From Chryseobacterium gleum (GTDB taxonomy: Bacteria; Bacteroidota; Bacteroidia; Flavobacteriales; Flavobacteriaceae): 56,862 nt of DNA. Shown in pieces: positions 45,186-53,858 of the stretch. The position numbers and the translations under genes were made by a program. Under the pieces are notes generated by a model, which saw nothing but the letters and a program-made list of their open reading frames with translations, was not told the origin of the DNA and searched no databases. Position 1 is the stretch's first letter. Every line of letters begins with the position of its first letter. The DNA is taken from assembly GCA_945897915.1 (NCBI GenBank), contig CAMDGB010000012.1:1-56862 (forward strand), read 5' to 3'.

Positions 45186-45530
45186 TTATTTTTTTACTAA
45201 TACATATCCATCATTTTCAACCGCCATATACCCTTGATCGTAAACAAAATAATAAACATTTCCTGTTTTTGTGGTGTAACTAGATGTCATTAAATCAAAA
45301 TCAAAACCCTTACTCATTAATTTGGTTTTTGTGGTTTTGGTTTTTTCTTCTGGGTTTAATTCTGTTAAAATTCGATAATTTTTGCGTAATTTATTATTAA
45401 TGTTGCGCATCAAATTGGTTTGATCTTTATTCATTTTATTGTTGTAGGCGTTTCGGCATCCATCGCTGCAGAATTTTTTATCTTCTCTTCCTACAATTTT
45501 ATCTTGACATTCTAAACAAGTTTTATTCAT
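45186..45530 (-). CDS. Small zinc-ribbon protein of unknown function
   Basis: The 114-aa protein has an N-terminal zinc ribbon (Cys4-x2-Cys7 in KTCLECQDKI, then Cys21 and Cys25 in KKFCSDGCRNAYNNK). A basic helical stretch follows, then a C-terminal segment of beta strands (TGNVYYFVYDQGYMAVENDG). The ribbon recalls DUF2116-type proteins. It may bind nucleic acid, though nothing proves it. It is divergent from the ssb pair and cotranscribed with the SDR gene. Confidence 0.75.
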   Translation of the reverse strand: MNKTCLECQDKIVGREDKKFCSDGCRNAYNNKMNKDQTNLMRNINNKLRKNYRILTELNPEEKTKTTKTKLMSKGFDFDLMTSSYTTKTGNVYYFVYDQGYMAVENDGYVLVKK

Positions 45531-45678
45531 AACAATTTCTTTTGAGGACCAATAAAAGTAATAAAAAAATATAAATATTGAATGTTTTCAAATTTTTTAT
45601 TTTTCGATTACAAACGACAACAAACATTTACAACCGATTTTAAATGAATATTAACCGAATAACCTTTTTTTCTTGCCA

Positions 45679-45686
45679 CATCTTTG
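45679..45686 (+). promoter_or_regulatory. Candidate -7 box for the ssb-ssb-HRDC operon
   Basis: CATCTTTG matches TAnnTTTG except for the first base. It predicts a start near 45692 and a leader of about 68 bases before the first ssb. The 230-bp gap to the divergent zinc-ribbon gene holds no other gene. Confidence 0.35.
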
Positions 45687-45696
45687 CACTGTCGAA

Positions 45697-45735
45697 ATGA
45701 AACAACGAGTTCAATTGAAGACAAATTTTAATTAA
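45697..45735 (+). other. Tiny reading frame resembling the start of ssb
   Basis: A 12-codon frame, MKQRVQLKTNFN then stop, lies just after the candidate -7 box. Its first residues resemble the SSB N-terminus MKNRVQLIG. It could be a remnant of a third ssb copy, a leader peptide, or chance. There is no further support. Confidence 0.25.
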
Positions 45736-45760
45736 CATAAACATTTAAATTTTAAACACC

Positions 45761-46081
45761 ATGAAAAACAGAGTACAATTAATCGGGCATGTAGGTCAAG
45801 AACCAGAAATCAAAAATTTAGAATCTGGAAAAGTAGCCAATTTTACAATCGCTACGAATGAAAATTACACCAACGCTAAAGGTGAAAAAGTAGAACAAAC
45901 CGAGTGGCACAGAGTTTCTGCTTGGGGAAAAACAGCAGAAATTGTGGAAAAACTAATCGCAAAAGGAGCTCACGTGGCTTTGGAAGGTAAATTAACACAT
46001 AGAAGCTACGACGACAAAGAAGGAAACAAACGTTTTATCACGGAAGTGATTGCGAACGAATTGGTATTATTAAGCAAATAA
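45761..46081 (+). CDS. ssb: Short single-stranded DNA-binding protein, copy 1
   Basis: The 106-aa protein is a bare OB fold: VQLIGHVGQEPEIK, VANFTIATNE, TEWHRVSAWGKTAEIV, ALEGKLTHRSYDDKEG and ITEVIANELVLLSK. It ends there, so the Gly/Gln linker and acidic DDDLPF-type tip used by replicative SSB to recruit partners are missing. It is about 70% identical by eye to the next gene, with a similar leader, indicating tandem duplication. A role in recombination, DNA uptake or stress is possible. The main replicative SSB is probably elsewhere. Confidence 0.9.
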   Translation: MKNRVQLIGHVGQEPEIKNLESGKVANFTIATNENYTNAKGEKVEQTEWHRVSAWGKTAEIVEKLIAKGAHVALEGKLTHRSYDDKEGNKRFITEVIANELVLLSK

Positions 46082-46171
46082 AAATTACATTACATTACTT
46101 AGATTTTTTTAATTATTCAAATCTGAGTTCCAAAAAAATCAATTAACAAAAACAATTAAATTTTATACGCC

Positions 46172-46495
46172 ATGAAAAATTCAGTACAATTAATCGGAAA
46201 TGTTGGTCAAGAACCAGAAATCAAAAACCTTGAAGGAGGAAAAAAACTAGCAAATATTTCAATTGCTACAAACGAAGTATATTATCGTGAAAACGGTGAT
46301 AAAGTAGAACAAACGCAATGGCACCGTGTTACAGCTTGGGGCAAAACAGCAGAAATTATTGAAAGATTTGTAACCAAAGGGAAAGAAATCGCCATTGAAG
46401 GAAAATTAACACACAGAAGTTACGATGATAAAGATGGAAACAAACGTATTATTACCGAAGTAGTTGCAAGTGAAATTTTATTAATAAGTAAATAA
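46172..46495 (+). CDS. ssb: Short single-stranded DNA-binding protein, copy 2
   Basis: The 107-aa paralogue of the preceding gene keeps the same OB-fold motifs (VQLIGNVGQEPEIK, TQWHRVTAWGKTAEII, IEGKLTHRSYDD) and also lacks an acidic tail. Differences gather in strand residues and in the loop after ATNE (VYYRENGDK versus NYTNAKGEK), so DNA-contact or dimer properties may have diverged. It follows copy 1 by 90 bases and precedes the HRDC gene by 7 bases. Confidence 0.9.
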   Translation: MKNSVQLIGNVGQEPEIKNLEGGKKLANISIATNEVYYRENGDKVEQTQWHRVTAWGKTAEIIERFVTKGKEIAIEGKLTHRSYDDKDGNKRIITEVVASEILLISK

Positions 46496-46502
46496 TTTTG
46501 AC

Positions 46503-46940
46503 ATGAAAGTTAGTGTATTTTCTATCCGAATAGATCCTGCATTTCTGGAGTTGGATCAAAAAAAGTTAAATGAGTTTTTAAAAGCGGTAACATTCAAAAA
46601 ATCCAGCACACAACTTATTGAAAGTGGAGAATTTCATTGGTCTGTTATTATTCATTATGAAAACGAAGTTCAAAATAAACCAGAACAATTTGAAAGAAAG
46701 TCTTACGATGATTTACTGCCGAAAGACAAACAAGTGTACGGATACTTAAACCAATGGAGAAATGAAAAATCCGAACAACTAAATCAGAAGAAATTTATGA
46801 TTTGCCACAATTCTGAGTTAATAGATTTGGCACAATATAAGCCAAGTAATTTAGACGAATTAAAACAAATTAAAGGTTTTGGAAAACAAAAAGCAGATAA
46901 ATTTGGCAAAGATATTTTAGCGATTTTAAATGCTGTTTAA
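46503..46940 (+). CDS. HRDC-domain protein
   Basis: The 145-aa protein has an N-terminal ~60-residue alpha/beta part (MKVSVFSIRIDPAFLELDQK ... EFHWSVIIHYE). A C-terminal HRDC domain follows (about 72-142: YGYLNQWRNEKSEQL, MICHNSELIDLAQYKPSNLD, LKQIKGFGKQKADKFGKDIL). HRDC modules bind nucleic acid in RecQ helicases and RNase D. No helicase or nuclease domain is present. Tight linkage to two SSB genes suggests a shared single-strand DNA function. Confidence 0.85.
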   Translation: MKVSVFSIRIDPAFLELDQKKLNEFLKAVTFKKSSTQLIESGEFHWSVIIHYENEVQNKPEQFERKSYDDLLPKDKQVYGYLNQWRNEKSEQLNQKKFMICHNSELIDLAQYKPSNLDELKQIKGFGKQKADKFGKDILAILNAV

Positions 46941-46952
46941 ATTTTGAAGGAT

Positions 46953-46980
46953 AGGAAGAGTGCTTTTTAGTACTCTTCTT
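46953..46980. terminator. Terminator between the HRDC and CAT-like genes
   Basis: AGGAAGAGT (46953-46961) and ACTCTTCTT (46972-46980) form a 9-bp stem including one G-T pair. It overlaps the stop codon of the convergent CAT-like gene and lies 12 bases after the HRDC stop. T-runs are modest. Confidence 0.5.
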
Positions 46981-47602
46981 ATTCATTCATTAAACTTTCA
47001 AATTCTTCAAAAAACAAACCCAAATGATATCCGTCTATTAATCCGTGATGGACATAAACTGCCATTGGAATTTTTTTCACACCGTTTTCATCCGTAATTT
47101 TTCCAAAAGAAAATTTTGGACAACTATCAGGCATTGAAAAACTTCTAGAATGAGAAATAGAAGTAAAATTTATCCAAGGTAAAGCCGAAAAATGAATAAT
47201 ATTTTCATGGTATTCTTTTGTAAAAAGTCCGGCTGTATTTTGAACTCTAGTAACTTCATTATTAAAATTAGATTCAAAATTGCTCAGATTTTCATCATAT
47301 TCAATTTCTGAAAAACCGAACGTTTTATCTTCACGTAAAATAGTTGCCGACGCATTAATTGTATCATACAGATACACTTTGTCTTCTTCTATTCGGTACC
47401 TAAAATTTTCAATTTTATTTACTGCAACAATAGTTTTATGTAAATAATATACGAAAAAACTAACACCAACTTCTTTAGCTTTATGATAGGCTTTTGTGCA
47501 ATCAAATTGGATTGTAGTTCCAAAAAAAGGTTCTTCAAATTTGCTGAAAAACTTAAAATGTTCAGCTCGGTTCCAGGTGGCAATGTGAAGCTCTTTTTTC
47601 AT
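46979..47602 (-). CDS. Chloramphenicol-acetyltransferase-family (CAT-like) protein
   Basis: The 207-aa protein follows the CAT fold from start to end: the N-terminal WNRAEHFKFFSKFEEPFFG, the central INFTSISH and the active-site VHHGLIDGYHLG with catalytic His186 and Asp190 (consensus HHxxxDG). Such chromosomal homologues may acetylate chloramphenicol or some other hydroxyl compound, so resistance is not established. Its ATG overlaps the last base of the HAD gene, making it the third gene of the metG transcript. Confidence 0.88.
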   Translation of the reverse strand: MKKELHIATWNRAEHFKFFSKFEEPFFGTTIQFDCTKAYHKAKEVGVSFFVYYLHKTIVAVNKIENFRYRIEEDKVYLYDTINASATILREDKTFGFSEIEYDENLSNFESNFNNEVTRVQNTAGLFTKEYHENIIHFSALPWINFTSISHSRSFSMPDSCPKFSFGKITDENGVKKIPMAVYVHHGLIDGYHLGLFFEEFESLMNE

Positions 47603-48285
47603 TATAAAATATCAAAAAGTTCCGATAAATTTGTAATCGTATTGAAGTTTTTATGTTCAATTTCAAAGTCAATTTTTTCGTATTCCCAAGTTGTGTGATA
47701 CGGAATATGAATCGCGTGTCCGCCCAAATTCAAAACAGGTAAGACATCTGATTTCAAGGAATTCCCAATCATTAAAAAATCTTCGGGATGGCAGTCTAAA
47801 CGGCTCAGCATTTTTTGGTAATCCAATTCGGTTTTATCGCTCATCACTTCAATATGGTGAAAAAAAGCACCAATTCCTGAATCATGTAATTTACGATGTT
47901 GGTCTTTTAAATCGCCTTTTGTGGCTACGACCAATTTATATTTCCCTTTTAATTGTTCTAAAACTTCGTTAATGTTTGGAAGTAATTCCACTGGTTTTTG
48001 CAATAAATCCTTTCCAATAGTAATTATTTTCTCGATCCCGCTTCCAGAAATTGTATGATTGGTTAATTCCAAAGCGGTTTCAATCATGGAAAGTGTAAAT
48101 GCCTTAATTCCAAATCCATACAAAGATAAATTTGCAATTTGATGATTTAAAATTAACCCTAAAATTTCTTGCTTTGAGGCATAATCTTGAAACAAAATAC
48201 AGAAACGCTCTTGGGCTTCATCAAAATATGGTTCGTTGTGCCAAAGTGTGTCGTCTGCATCAAATGCGATTACTTTTGGGTTCAT
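47602..48285 (-). CDS. HAD-family hydrolase
   Basis: The 227-aa protein has the HAD motifs in order: DADDTLW (motif I, nucleophile Asp9 and acid Asp11), VVATKG (motif II Thr), the DYQKML Lys region (motif III) and MIGNSLKSDV (motif IV). The alpha-helical cap between I and II places it in subfamily I, with phosphatase or phosphoglycolate-phosphatase-like activity. The substrate is unknown. Its start lies 3 bases after the metG stop. Confidence 0.9.
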   Translation of the reverse strand: MNPKVIAFDADDTLWHNEPYFDEAQERFCILFQDYASKQEILGLILNHQIANLSLYGFGIKAFTLSMIETALELTNHTISGSGIEKIITIGKDLLQKPVELLPNINEVLEQLKGKYKLVVATKGDLKDQHRKLHDSGIGAFFHHIEVMSDKTELDYQKMLSRLDCHPEDFLMIGNSLKSDVLPVLNLGGHAIHIPYHTTWEYEKIDFEIEHKNFNTITNLSELFDIL

Positions 48286-48288
48286 ATT

Positions 48289-50346
48289 TTAAGATATCAT
48301 CGCACCATTATTCACCCCTTCAGCATCCGGATTTACGAAAACCAATTTGCCTTCCGCGTTATTAGTCAATAATAACATGCCTTCGCTTTCTACGCCACGT
48401 AAAACTCTTGGCGCTAGGTTTACCAATACAGTTACGCGTTTTCCAATTACTTCTTCTGGGGTAAAATGTTCCGCAATTCCAGAAACTATGGTTCTTACGT
48501 CTATTCCCGTATCTACTTTTAAAACTAACAATTTGTTTGCTTTTGGCATTTTTTCAGCTTCGATGATGGTTCCGATTCGTAAATCTACTTTGGCAAAATC
48601 TTCAAATGTGATGGTTTCTTTTTGCGATTCAGCTTTTGTGTTTTCCACTTTATTTGCGGTTTTAGTTGCTTCTAATTTATCTAATTGTTTTTGGATTTCG
48701 GTGTCTTCAATTTGGGCAAACAAAATTTCGGCTTGACCAATTTGATGTCCTGGTTTTGTCAAATTCCAGTTTTCAAATTCTAAATTCCAATTATTGACTT
48801 CAATATGTAATATGTTGCACAATTTAGAAGAAGTAAATGGCAAAAATGGTTCAGAAAGTATCGCTAAAGCTGATGCAATTTGCAGCGCTACATACATTTG
48901 AGTTTGAACTCTAGCAGGATTTTCTTTAATCATTTTCCAAGGTTCTTCGTCGGCTAAATATTTATTTCCTAAACGGGCTACGTTCATTAATTCGCTTAAT
49001 GCTTCTCTGAATCGGTAACGTTCAATCGAACTTGAAATCACCGCTGGATATGCTTTTAATTCTGCTAAAGTTTTTTTGTCAACTTCTGAATATTCATTTG
49101 GCGTTGGAACAATTCCTTCATAATATTTATGGGTTAACACAACAACACGATTGATGAAATTTCCAAAAATTGCAGCCAATTCATTATTATTTCTAGCTTG
49201 AAAATCTTTCCAAGTAAAGTCGTTGTCTTTTGTTTCTGGAGCATTAGCCGTTAAAGCATAACGCAGTGAATCTTGTTTTTCTGGAAAATCTTGTAAATAT
49301 TCGTGTAACCAAACCGCCCAATTTTTTGATGTTGACAATTTGTTGCCCTCTAAATTTAAAAATTCATTTGCAGGAACATTATCTGGTAAAATATAACTTC
49401 CTTCTGCTTTTAACATCGCAGGAAAAATAATACAATGGAATACGATATTGTCCTTCCCAATGAAATGAACCAATTTTGTATCTTCATCTTTCCAATAAGG
49501 TTCCCAATCTTTTCCTTCACGAGTCGCCCATTCTTTGGTTGCCGAAATGTAACCAATAGGCGCATCAAACCAAACGTATAATTTTTTTCCTTCGGCACCT
49601 GCAACAGGCACATCAATTCCCCAATCTAAATCACGCGTTACGGCTCTTGGTTCTAAACCGCCGTCAATCCATGATTTTACTTGTCCGTACACATTTGGTT
49701 TCCAGTCGTTTTTATGACCTTCTAAAATCCATTCTCTTAAAAAAGATTCGTAACGATTTAAAGGTAAAAACCAGTGTTTGGTCGATTTTAAAATCGGAGT
49801 ATCACCTGTAATTGTTGATTTCGGATTGATTAAATCGGTTGCATTTAAAGTCGAACCACATTTTTCACATTGGTCGCCATAGGCTTCTGGGTTGTCGCAT
49901 TTCGGACAAGTTCCTGTTACGAAACGGTCAGCTAAAAACTGGTCGGCTTTTGCATCGTATAATTGGTCAGTGATTTCTTCAATGAAATCGCCTTTATCGT
50001 ATAATTTTTTGAAAAATTCAGATGCCGTTTTATGGTGAATATCAGAGGAAGTTCTTGAATAATTATCAAAAGAAATTCCAAAATCTAAAAAAGATTGACG
50101 AATAATTGCGTCATATTTATCAATTACTTCTTGTGGCGTGATCCCTTCTTTCTTGGCTTTCATGGAAATCGCCACACCATGTTCATCGCTTCCGCAGATA
50201 AAAGCTACATCTCTTCCTTGTAATCGTAAGTATCTTGCATATATATCAGAAGGCACATAAACACCTGCCAAATGGCCAATATGGATTGGTCCATTTGTGT
50301 ATGGAAGTGCTGCTGTAATTGTATATCTTTTCGGATTTTTTAACAT
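48289..50346 (-). CDS. metG: Methionyl-tRNA synthetase with C-terminal tRNA-binding domain
   Basis: ATG at 50346 ([20 protein letters not shown]) gives 685 aa. An in-frame ATG at 50379 lies upstream of the -7 box and is rejected. Class I signatures are PIHIGHLAG and KLSTSKNW (KMSKS loop). A four-cysteine zinc knuckle ([20 protein letters not shown]) marks the large MetRS type. After the anticodon-binding helices a Trbp111-like domain follows (about 575-685: [26 protein letters not shown]). It charges tRNA-Met for initiation and elongation. Confidence 0.97.
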   Translation of the reverse strand: MLKNPKRYTITAALPYTNGPIHIGHLAGVYVPSDIYARYLRLQGRDVAFICGSDEHGVAISMKAKKEGITPQEVIDKYDAIIRQSFLDFGISFDNYSRTSSDIHHKTASEFFKKLYDKGDFIEEITDQLYDAKADQFLADRFVTGTCPKCDNPEAYGDQCEKCGSTLNATDLINPKSTITGDTPILKSTKHWFLPLNRYESFLREWILEGHKNDWKPNVYGQVKSWIDGGLEPRAVTRDLDWGIDVPVAGAEGKKLYVWFDAPIGYISATKEWATREGKDWEPYWKDEDTKLVHFIGKDNIVFHCIIFPAMLKAEGSYILPDNVPANEFLNLEGNKLSTSKNWAVWLHEYLQDFPEKQDSLRYALTANAPETKDNDFTWKDFQARNNNELAAIFGNFINRVVVLTHKYYEGIVPTPNEYSEVDKKTLAELKAYPAVISSSIERYRFREALSELMNVARLGNKYLADEEPWKMIKENPARVQTQMYVALQIASALAILSEPFLPFTSSKLCNILHIEVNNWNLEFENWNLTKPGHQIGQAEILFAQIEDTEIQKQLDKLEATKTANKVENTKAESQKETITFEDFAKVDLRIGTIIEAEKMPKANKLLVLKVDTGIDVRTIVSGIAEHFTPEEVIGKRVTVLVNLAPRVLRGVESEGMLLLTNNAEGKLVFVNPDAEGVNNGAMIS

Positions 50347-50365
50347 ATTGTCATTAAATTTGATA

Positions 50366-50373
50366 CAAAAATA
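50366..50373 (-). promoter_or_regulatory. -7 box of metG
   Basis: The minus strand reads TATTTTTG (TAnnTTTG), leaving 19 bases before the ATG at 50346. It decides the start codon. Confidence 0.5.
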
Positions 50374-50416
50374 ATTCATTTAAGAGGAATAGACGAATTT
50401 TTCTGTTCAAATTCCT

Positions 50417-50424
50417 TATTTTTG
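50417..50424 (+). promoter_or_regulatory. -7 box of the LD-carboxypeptidase gene
   Basis: TATTTTTG ends 19 bases before the ATG at 50444. It is divergent from the metG box 44 bases away. Confidence 0.5.
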
Positions 50425-50443
50425 AATTCTTATTTAATTTTAT

Positions 50444-51340
50444 ATGATTATACCACCATTTTTAAAGGCAGGAGACACAGTTGCACTAGTTTGTACCGCA
50501 CGAAAATTTTTTCCAGAAGATGCCAAACCCGCTATTGAATTATTAGAATCTTGGGGATTAAAAGCAAAATTGGGTAATACGATTGGTTTAGATAATTACC
50601 AATTAGGTGGCACGGATACCGAACGAACAGCTGATTTTCAAGCACAATTAGACGATGAAAACGTAAAAGCTATTTGGTGTGCTCGAGGCGGATATGGAAC
50701 TGTTAGAATTATTGATTCGTTAGATTTTACAAAATTCAAGAAACAGCCTAAATGGATTATGGGATTTTCGGACGTTACCGTTTTACACAGTCAATTGAAT
50801 TTGGAACGTGTGGCATCGCTGCATGCTATTATGCCTTTTACAGTGCCAAATGCACCTGAAGAAGTAAAAGAAACCTTGCGAAAAGCATTTTTTGGAGAAA
50901 CGATTTCATATACAATTCCTTCGAAAAGTTATGATATTAAAGGAATAGCTTCGGGCGAATTGGTTGGAGGAAACATTTCTATTTTGTACAGTTTATTAGG
51001 TTCAAAATCAGCAATTGATACGAAAGATAAAATTCTATTTATTGAAGATTTAGACGAATATTTATATCATATTGATAGAATGCTATACAATTTAAAACGC
51101 AACGGCTATTTTGAACATGTTAAAGGAATTATAGTAGGAAGTATGACCGATATGCACGATAATGAAATTCCGTTTGGGCAAAATGAAGTGCAAATTATAA
51201 CCGAAATAGCTAAAGATTTTTCCATTCCAATTGCATTTCAATTTCCTGCGGGTCATCAATCGGATAATCGCACCTTAATTTTAGGAAAACAAGTGGATTT
51301 TGAAGTAAATGAAAAAGAGGTGAAACTACAATTCCATTAA
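50444..51340 (+). CDS. Muramoyl-tetrapeptide (LD-)carboxypeptidase, S66 family
   Basis: The 298-aa protein has the S66 layout: ALVCTARKFFPEDA, AIWCARGGYGTVRIID, nucleophile Ser109 in GFSDVT, Glu201 in LFIEDLDEYLYHIDRML and His271 in PAGHQSDNRTL. It removes D-Ala from muramoyl tetrapeptides during peptidoglycan recycling in the cytoplasm. There is no signal peptide, as expected. yraN follows by 17 bases. Confidence 0.94.
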   Translation: MIIPPFLKAGDTVALVCTARKFFPEDAKPAIELLESWGLKAKLGNTIGLDNYQLGGTDTERTADFQAQLDDENVKAIWCARGGYGTVRIIDSLDFTKFKKQPKWIMGFSDVTVLHSQLNLERVASLHAIMPFTVPNAPEEVKETLRKAFFGETISYTIPSKSYDIKGIASGELVGGNISILYSLLGSKSAIDTKDKILFIEDLDEYLYHIDRMLYNLKRNGYFEHVKGIIVGSMTDMHDNEIPFGQNEVQIITEIAKDFSIPIAFQFPAGHQSDNRTLILGKQVDFEVNEKEVKLQFH

Positions 51341-51357
51341 TATTGACACATTAATAA

Positions 51358-51723
51358 ATGGCAGAACACAACGAATTAGGAAAAACTGGCGAAGATTTTG
51401 CAGTTAATTTTTTAGAAAAAAACGGCTATGAAATTTTAGCAACCAATTTGACGTTTCAAAAAGCAGAAGTAGATATTATTGCTTTGAAAGACGGAATTCT
51501 AGCAGTGGTTGAAGTGAAAACTAGAAGCAGTATTGATTTAGGATTACCTCAAGATTTTGTAAAACCAAAAAAAATTCAACTTTTAGTCAAAGCTATTAAT
51601 GAATATGTAATTGTCAATGATTTGGATGTCGAAGTACGATTTGATATTATTGCTATTCATGCAAAAGGGACAATATTTGAAATTGAACATTTAGAGGCAG
51701 CTTTTTATTATTTCAACAATTAG
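51358..51723 (+). CDS. YraN/UPF0102-family nuclease-fold protein
   Basis: The 121-aa protein has the PD-(D/E)xK-like core of the family: HNELGKTGEDFAVNFLEKNGYEIL, KAEVDIIALKDGILAVVEVKTRS (Asp and Glu-x-Lys) and VRFDIIAIH. It is a Holliday-junction-resolvase-like fold whose cellular role is unclear. It is cotranscribed with the LD-carboxypeptidase. Confidence 0.92.
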   Translation: MAEHNELGKTGEDFAVNFLEKNGYEILATNLTFQKAEVDIIALKDGILAVVEVKTRSSIDLGLPQDFVKPKKIQLLVKAINEYVIVNDLDVEVRFDIIAIHAKGTIFEIEHLEAAFYYFNN

Positions 51724-51860
51724 AATAAAAATAACATTTTGATTTATATGTTTGTGTTTAAAATCTGAAAAATTAATAAGTAAAAACGAAAATTTATCTT
51801 CTATTTCTGTAAATTAACTTACGAAAATCAAATAGATTTTTTTGTAATATAAGATTTAAA

Positions 51861-51895
51861 AAAAAATAGGCTAGTCATTGACTAGCCTATTTTTT
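51861..51895. terminator. Strong bidirectional terminator between yraN and accC
   Basis: Perfect 17-bp arms (51861-51877 and 51879-51895) flank the centre, with A-run and T-run ends so that either strand ends in U6. The right arm overlaps the accC stop codon. Confidence 0.85.
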
Positions 51896-53246
51896 ATTCT
51901 TCTTGTTTGGCATCCATTACCCAAGTGTCCATAAAGGCCGTGGTGTAATTTCCAGCCACATAATCTGGATGATCCATTAATTGTCTGTGGAACGGGATTG
52001 TTGTTTTTATGCCTTCAATATGAAACTCGTCTAAAGCGCGTTTCATTTTATTTATAGCTTCTTGTCTGGTTTGCGCCGTTGTAATTAACTTTGCAATCAT
52101 CGAGTCATAATTTGGTGGAATCGTATAACCAGCATATACATGAGTATCTAAACGAACACCGTGTCCGCCTGGCGAATGTAATACAGTAATTTTTCCTGGT
52201 GAAGGACGGAAGTCGTTATACGGATCTTCTGCATTAATTCTGCATTCAATCGCATGTAATTGAGGAAAATAGTTTTTACCAGAAATTGGAATTCCAGCAG
52301 CAACCATAATTTGTTCACGAATTAAATCGTAATCTACAACTTGTTCTGTAATTGGATGTTCTACCTGAATACGGGTATTCATTTCCATAAAGTAGAAATT
52401 TCTATGTTTGTCAACTAAAAATTCCACTGTTCCTGCGCCTTCGTATTTTATATATTCTGCTGCTTTTACCGCGGCTGTTCCCATAGCTTCACGTAATTCA
52501 TCTGTCATAAACGGAGAAGGTGTTTCTTCTGTTAATTTTTGATGACGACGTTGCACAGAACAATCTCTTTCCGATAAGTGACAGGCTTTGCCGTAAGCAT
52601 CACCCACAACCTGAATTTCAATATGTCTTGGTTCTTCAATCAATTTTTCAAGATACATGCCATCATTTCCAAAAGCTGCCGCAGATTCTTGACGTGCACT
52701 TTCCCATGATTTTAATAAATCTTCTTGTTTCCATACTGCGCGCATTCCTTTTCCGCCACCACCAGCAGTTGCTTTTAACATGACTGGGTAGCCAAATTCA
52801 CCTGCCAATTTTTCGGCTTGTTCGTAAGATTCTAAAATACCAACTGAACCAGGGACACAAGGTACGCCGGCTTCAATCATTGTTGATTTTGCGGAAGCTT
52901 TGTCGCCCATTCTGTCAATCATTTCTGGTGAAGCACCAATAAATTTGATATTGTGTTCTTGGCAAATCTTCGAAAATTTAGCATTTTCTGAAAGGAAACC
53001 ATAACCAGGATGAATAGCATCAGCATTAGTAATTTCTGCAGCTGCGATAATGTTAGACATTTTCAAGTAAGATAAATTACTTGGCGGTGGGCCGATACAA
53101 ACGGCTTCGTCAGCAAATTTAACGTGTAAACTTTCGGCGTCAGCAGTAGAATAAACAGCTACTGTTTTAATTCCCATTTCTCTACAAGTACGAATAACAC
53201 GTAAAGCAATTTCACCTCTATTGGCAATTAATATTTTTTTAAACAT
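51894..53246 (-). CDS. accC: Acetyl-CoA carboxylase, biotin carboxylase subunit
   Basis: The 450-aa ATP-grasp enzyme opens [20 protein letters not shown]. It has the glycine loop [28 protein letters not shown] and the active-site [16 protein letters not shown]. It carboxylates biotin on BCCP with bicarbonate and ATP, the first step of malonyl-CoA synthesis. accB lies 100 bases upstream across a long inverted repeat, and a strong terminator ends the operon. Confidence 0.97.
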   Translation of the reverse strand: MFKKILIANRGEIALRVIRTCREMGIKTVAVYSTADAESLHVKFADEAVCIGPPPSNLSYLKMSNIIAAAEITNADAIHPGYGFLSENAKFSKICQEHNIKFIGASPEMIDRMGDKASAKSTMIEAGVPCVPGSVGILESYEQAEKLAGEFGYPVMLKATAGGGGKGMRAVWKQEDLLKSWESARQESAAAFGNDGMYLEKLIEEPRHIEIQVVGDAYGKACHLSERDCSVQRRHQKLTEETPSPFMTDELREAMGTAAVKAAEYIKYEGAGTVEFLVDKHRNFYFMEMNTRIQVEHPITEQVVDYDLIREQIMVAAGIPISGKNYFPQLHAIECRINAEDPYNDFRPSPGKITVLHSPGGHGVRLDTHVYAGYTIPPNYDSMIAKLITTAQTRQEAINKMKRALDEFHIEGIKTTIPFHRQLMDHPDYVAGNYTTAFMDTWVMDAKQEE

Positions 53247-53272
53247 ATCTTTTTTTTAAAAATTCAATAAAC

Positions 53273-53324
53273 AAATTCCAAATTCCAAAACCTAAAAATA
53301 AACTTTTTTTGGAATTTGGAATTT
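53273..53324. repeat. Perfect 18-bp inverted repeat between accB and accC
   Basis: AAATTCCAAATTCCAAAA (53273-53290) and its exact complement (53307-53324) are separated by 16 bases, with a further TTGGAATTTAAAATA copy at 53331. The hairpin lies in the accB-accC mRNA and could moderate read-through or protect message ends. TTCCAAATTCC units are a known style of flavobacterial intergenic repeat. Confidence 0.65.
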
Positions 53325-53346
53325 AAAATATTGGAATTTAAAATAA

Positions 53347-53826
53347 CTATGATGGATCAACTAAAAATAAAGGTTGGTCAAATTCAACTGGAGAAGAATC
53401 GTCAACTAATATTTTTACAATTTTACCAGAAATTTCAGATTCAATTTCGTTGAATAATTTCATGGCTTCTACTACACAAACTACATCACCTTTGCTAATA
53501 GTACTTCCCACTTCAACAAACATTGGTTTGTCTGGAGCAGATTTTCTGTATAAAGTACCAATCATTGGAGATTTAATTGTAATGTATTTAGAATTGTCTT
53601 CTACATTAGTGTTAACTGGCGCAGCAACTGCAGGTGCAGCAATTGCAGGCGCAGCTTGCTGAACAGCTTGTTGCGCTGGCGCTTGTTGCACATAGGTAAT
53701 ATCATGAGAATTACCTTCTAATGTAGTTCTAATTGTAATTTTTACATCGCCCGTTTCTAATTTTACTTCTGCTACTCCAGAATTAGACACAAATTTGATT
53801 AGGTTTTGAATTTCTTTTAAATCCAT
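53347..53826 (-). CDS. accB: Acetyl-CoA carboxylase biotin carboxyl carrier protein
   Basis: The 159-aa protein begins MDLKEIQNLIKFVSNSGVAEVKLE. It has a Pro/Ala/Val/Gln-rich flexible linker (about 45-75) and ends in a biotinyl domain with Lys123 in VVEAMKLFNEIES. Biotin on that lysine swings between AccC and the carboxyltransferase. It lies 32 bases after fabH, the usual Bacteroidetes order. Confidence 0.96.
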   Translation of the reverse strand: MDLKEIQNLIKFVSNSGVAEVKLETGDVKITIRTTLEGNSHDITYVQQAPAQQAVQQAAPAIAAPAVAAPVNTNVEDNSKYITIKSPMIGTLYRKSAPDKPMFVEVGSTISKGDVVCVVEAMKLFNEIESEISGKIVKILVDDSSPVEFDQPLFLVDPS

Positions 53827-53858
53827 AATTAAGTTGTTTTAGTTATAGTTTGTTGTTC

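Noticed and set aside
46979..47602. Acquired chloramphenicol resistance gene
   Set aside because: The CAT-like gene is in a chromosomal metG operon, with no mobile element nearby. Activity on chloramphenicol is not shown by sequence.
48347..48736. 129-aa plus-strand reading frame opposite metG
   Set aside because: It is a shadow of the metG tRNA-binding domain.
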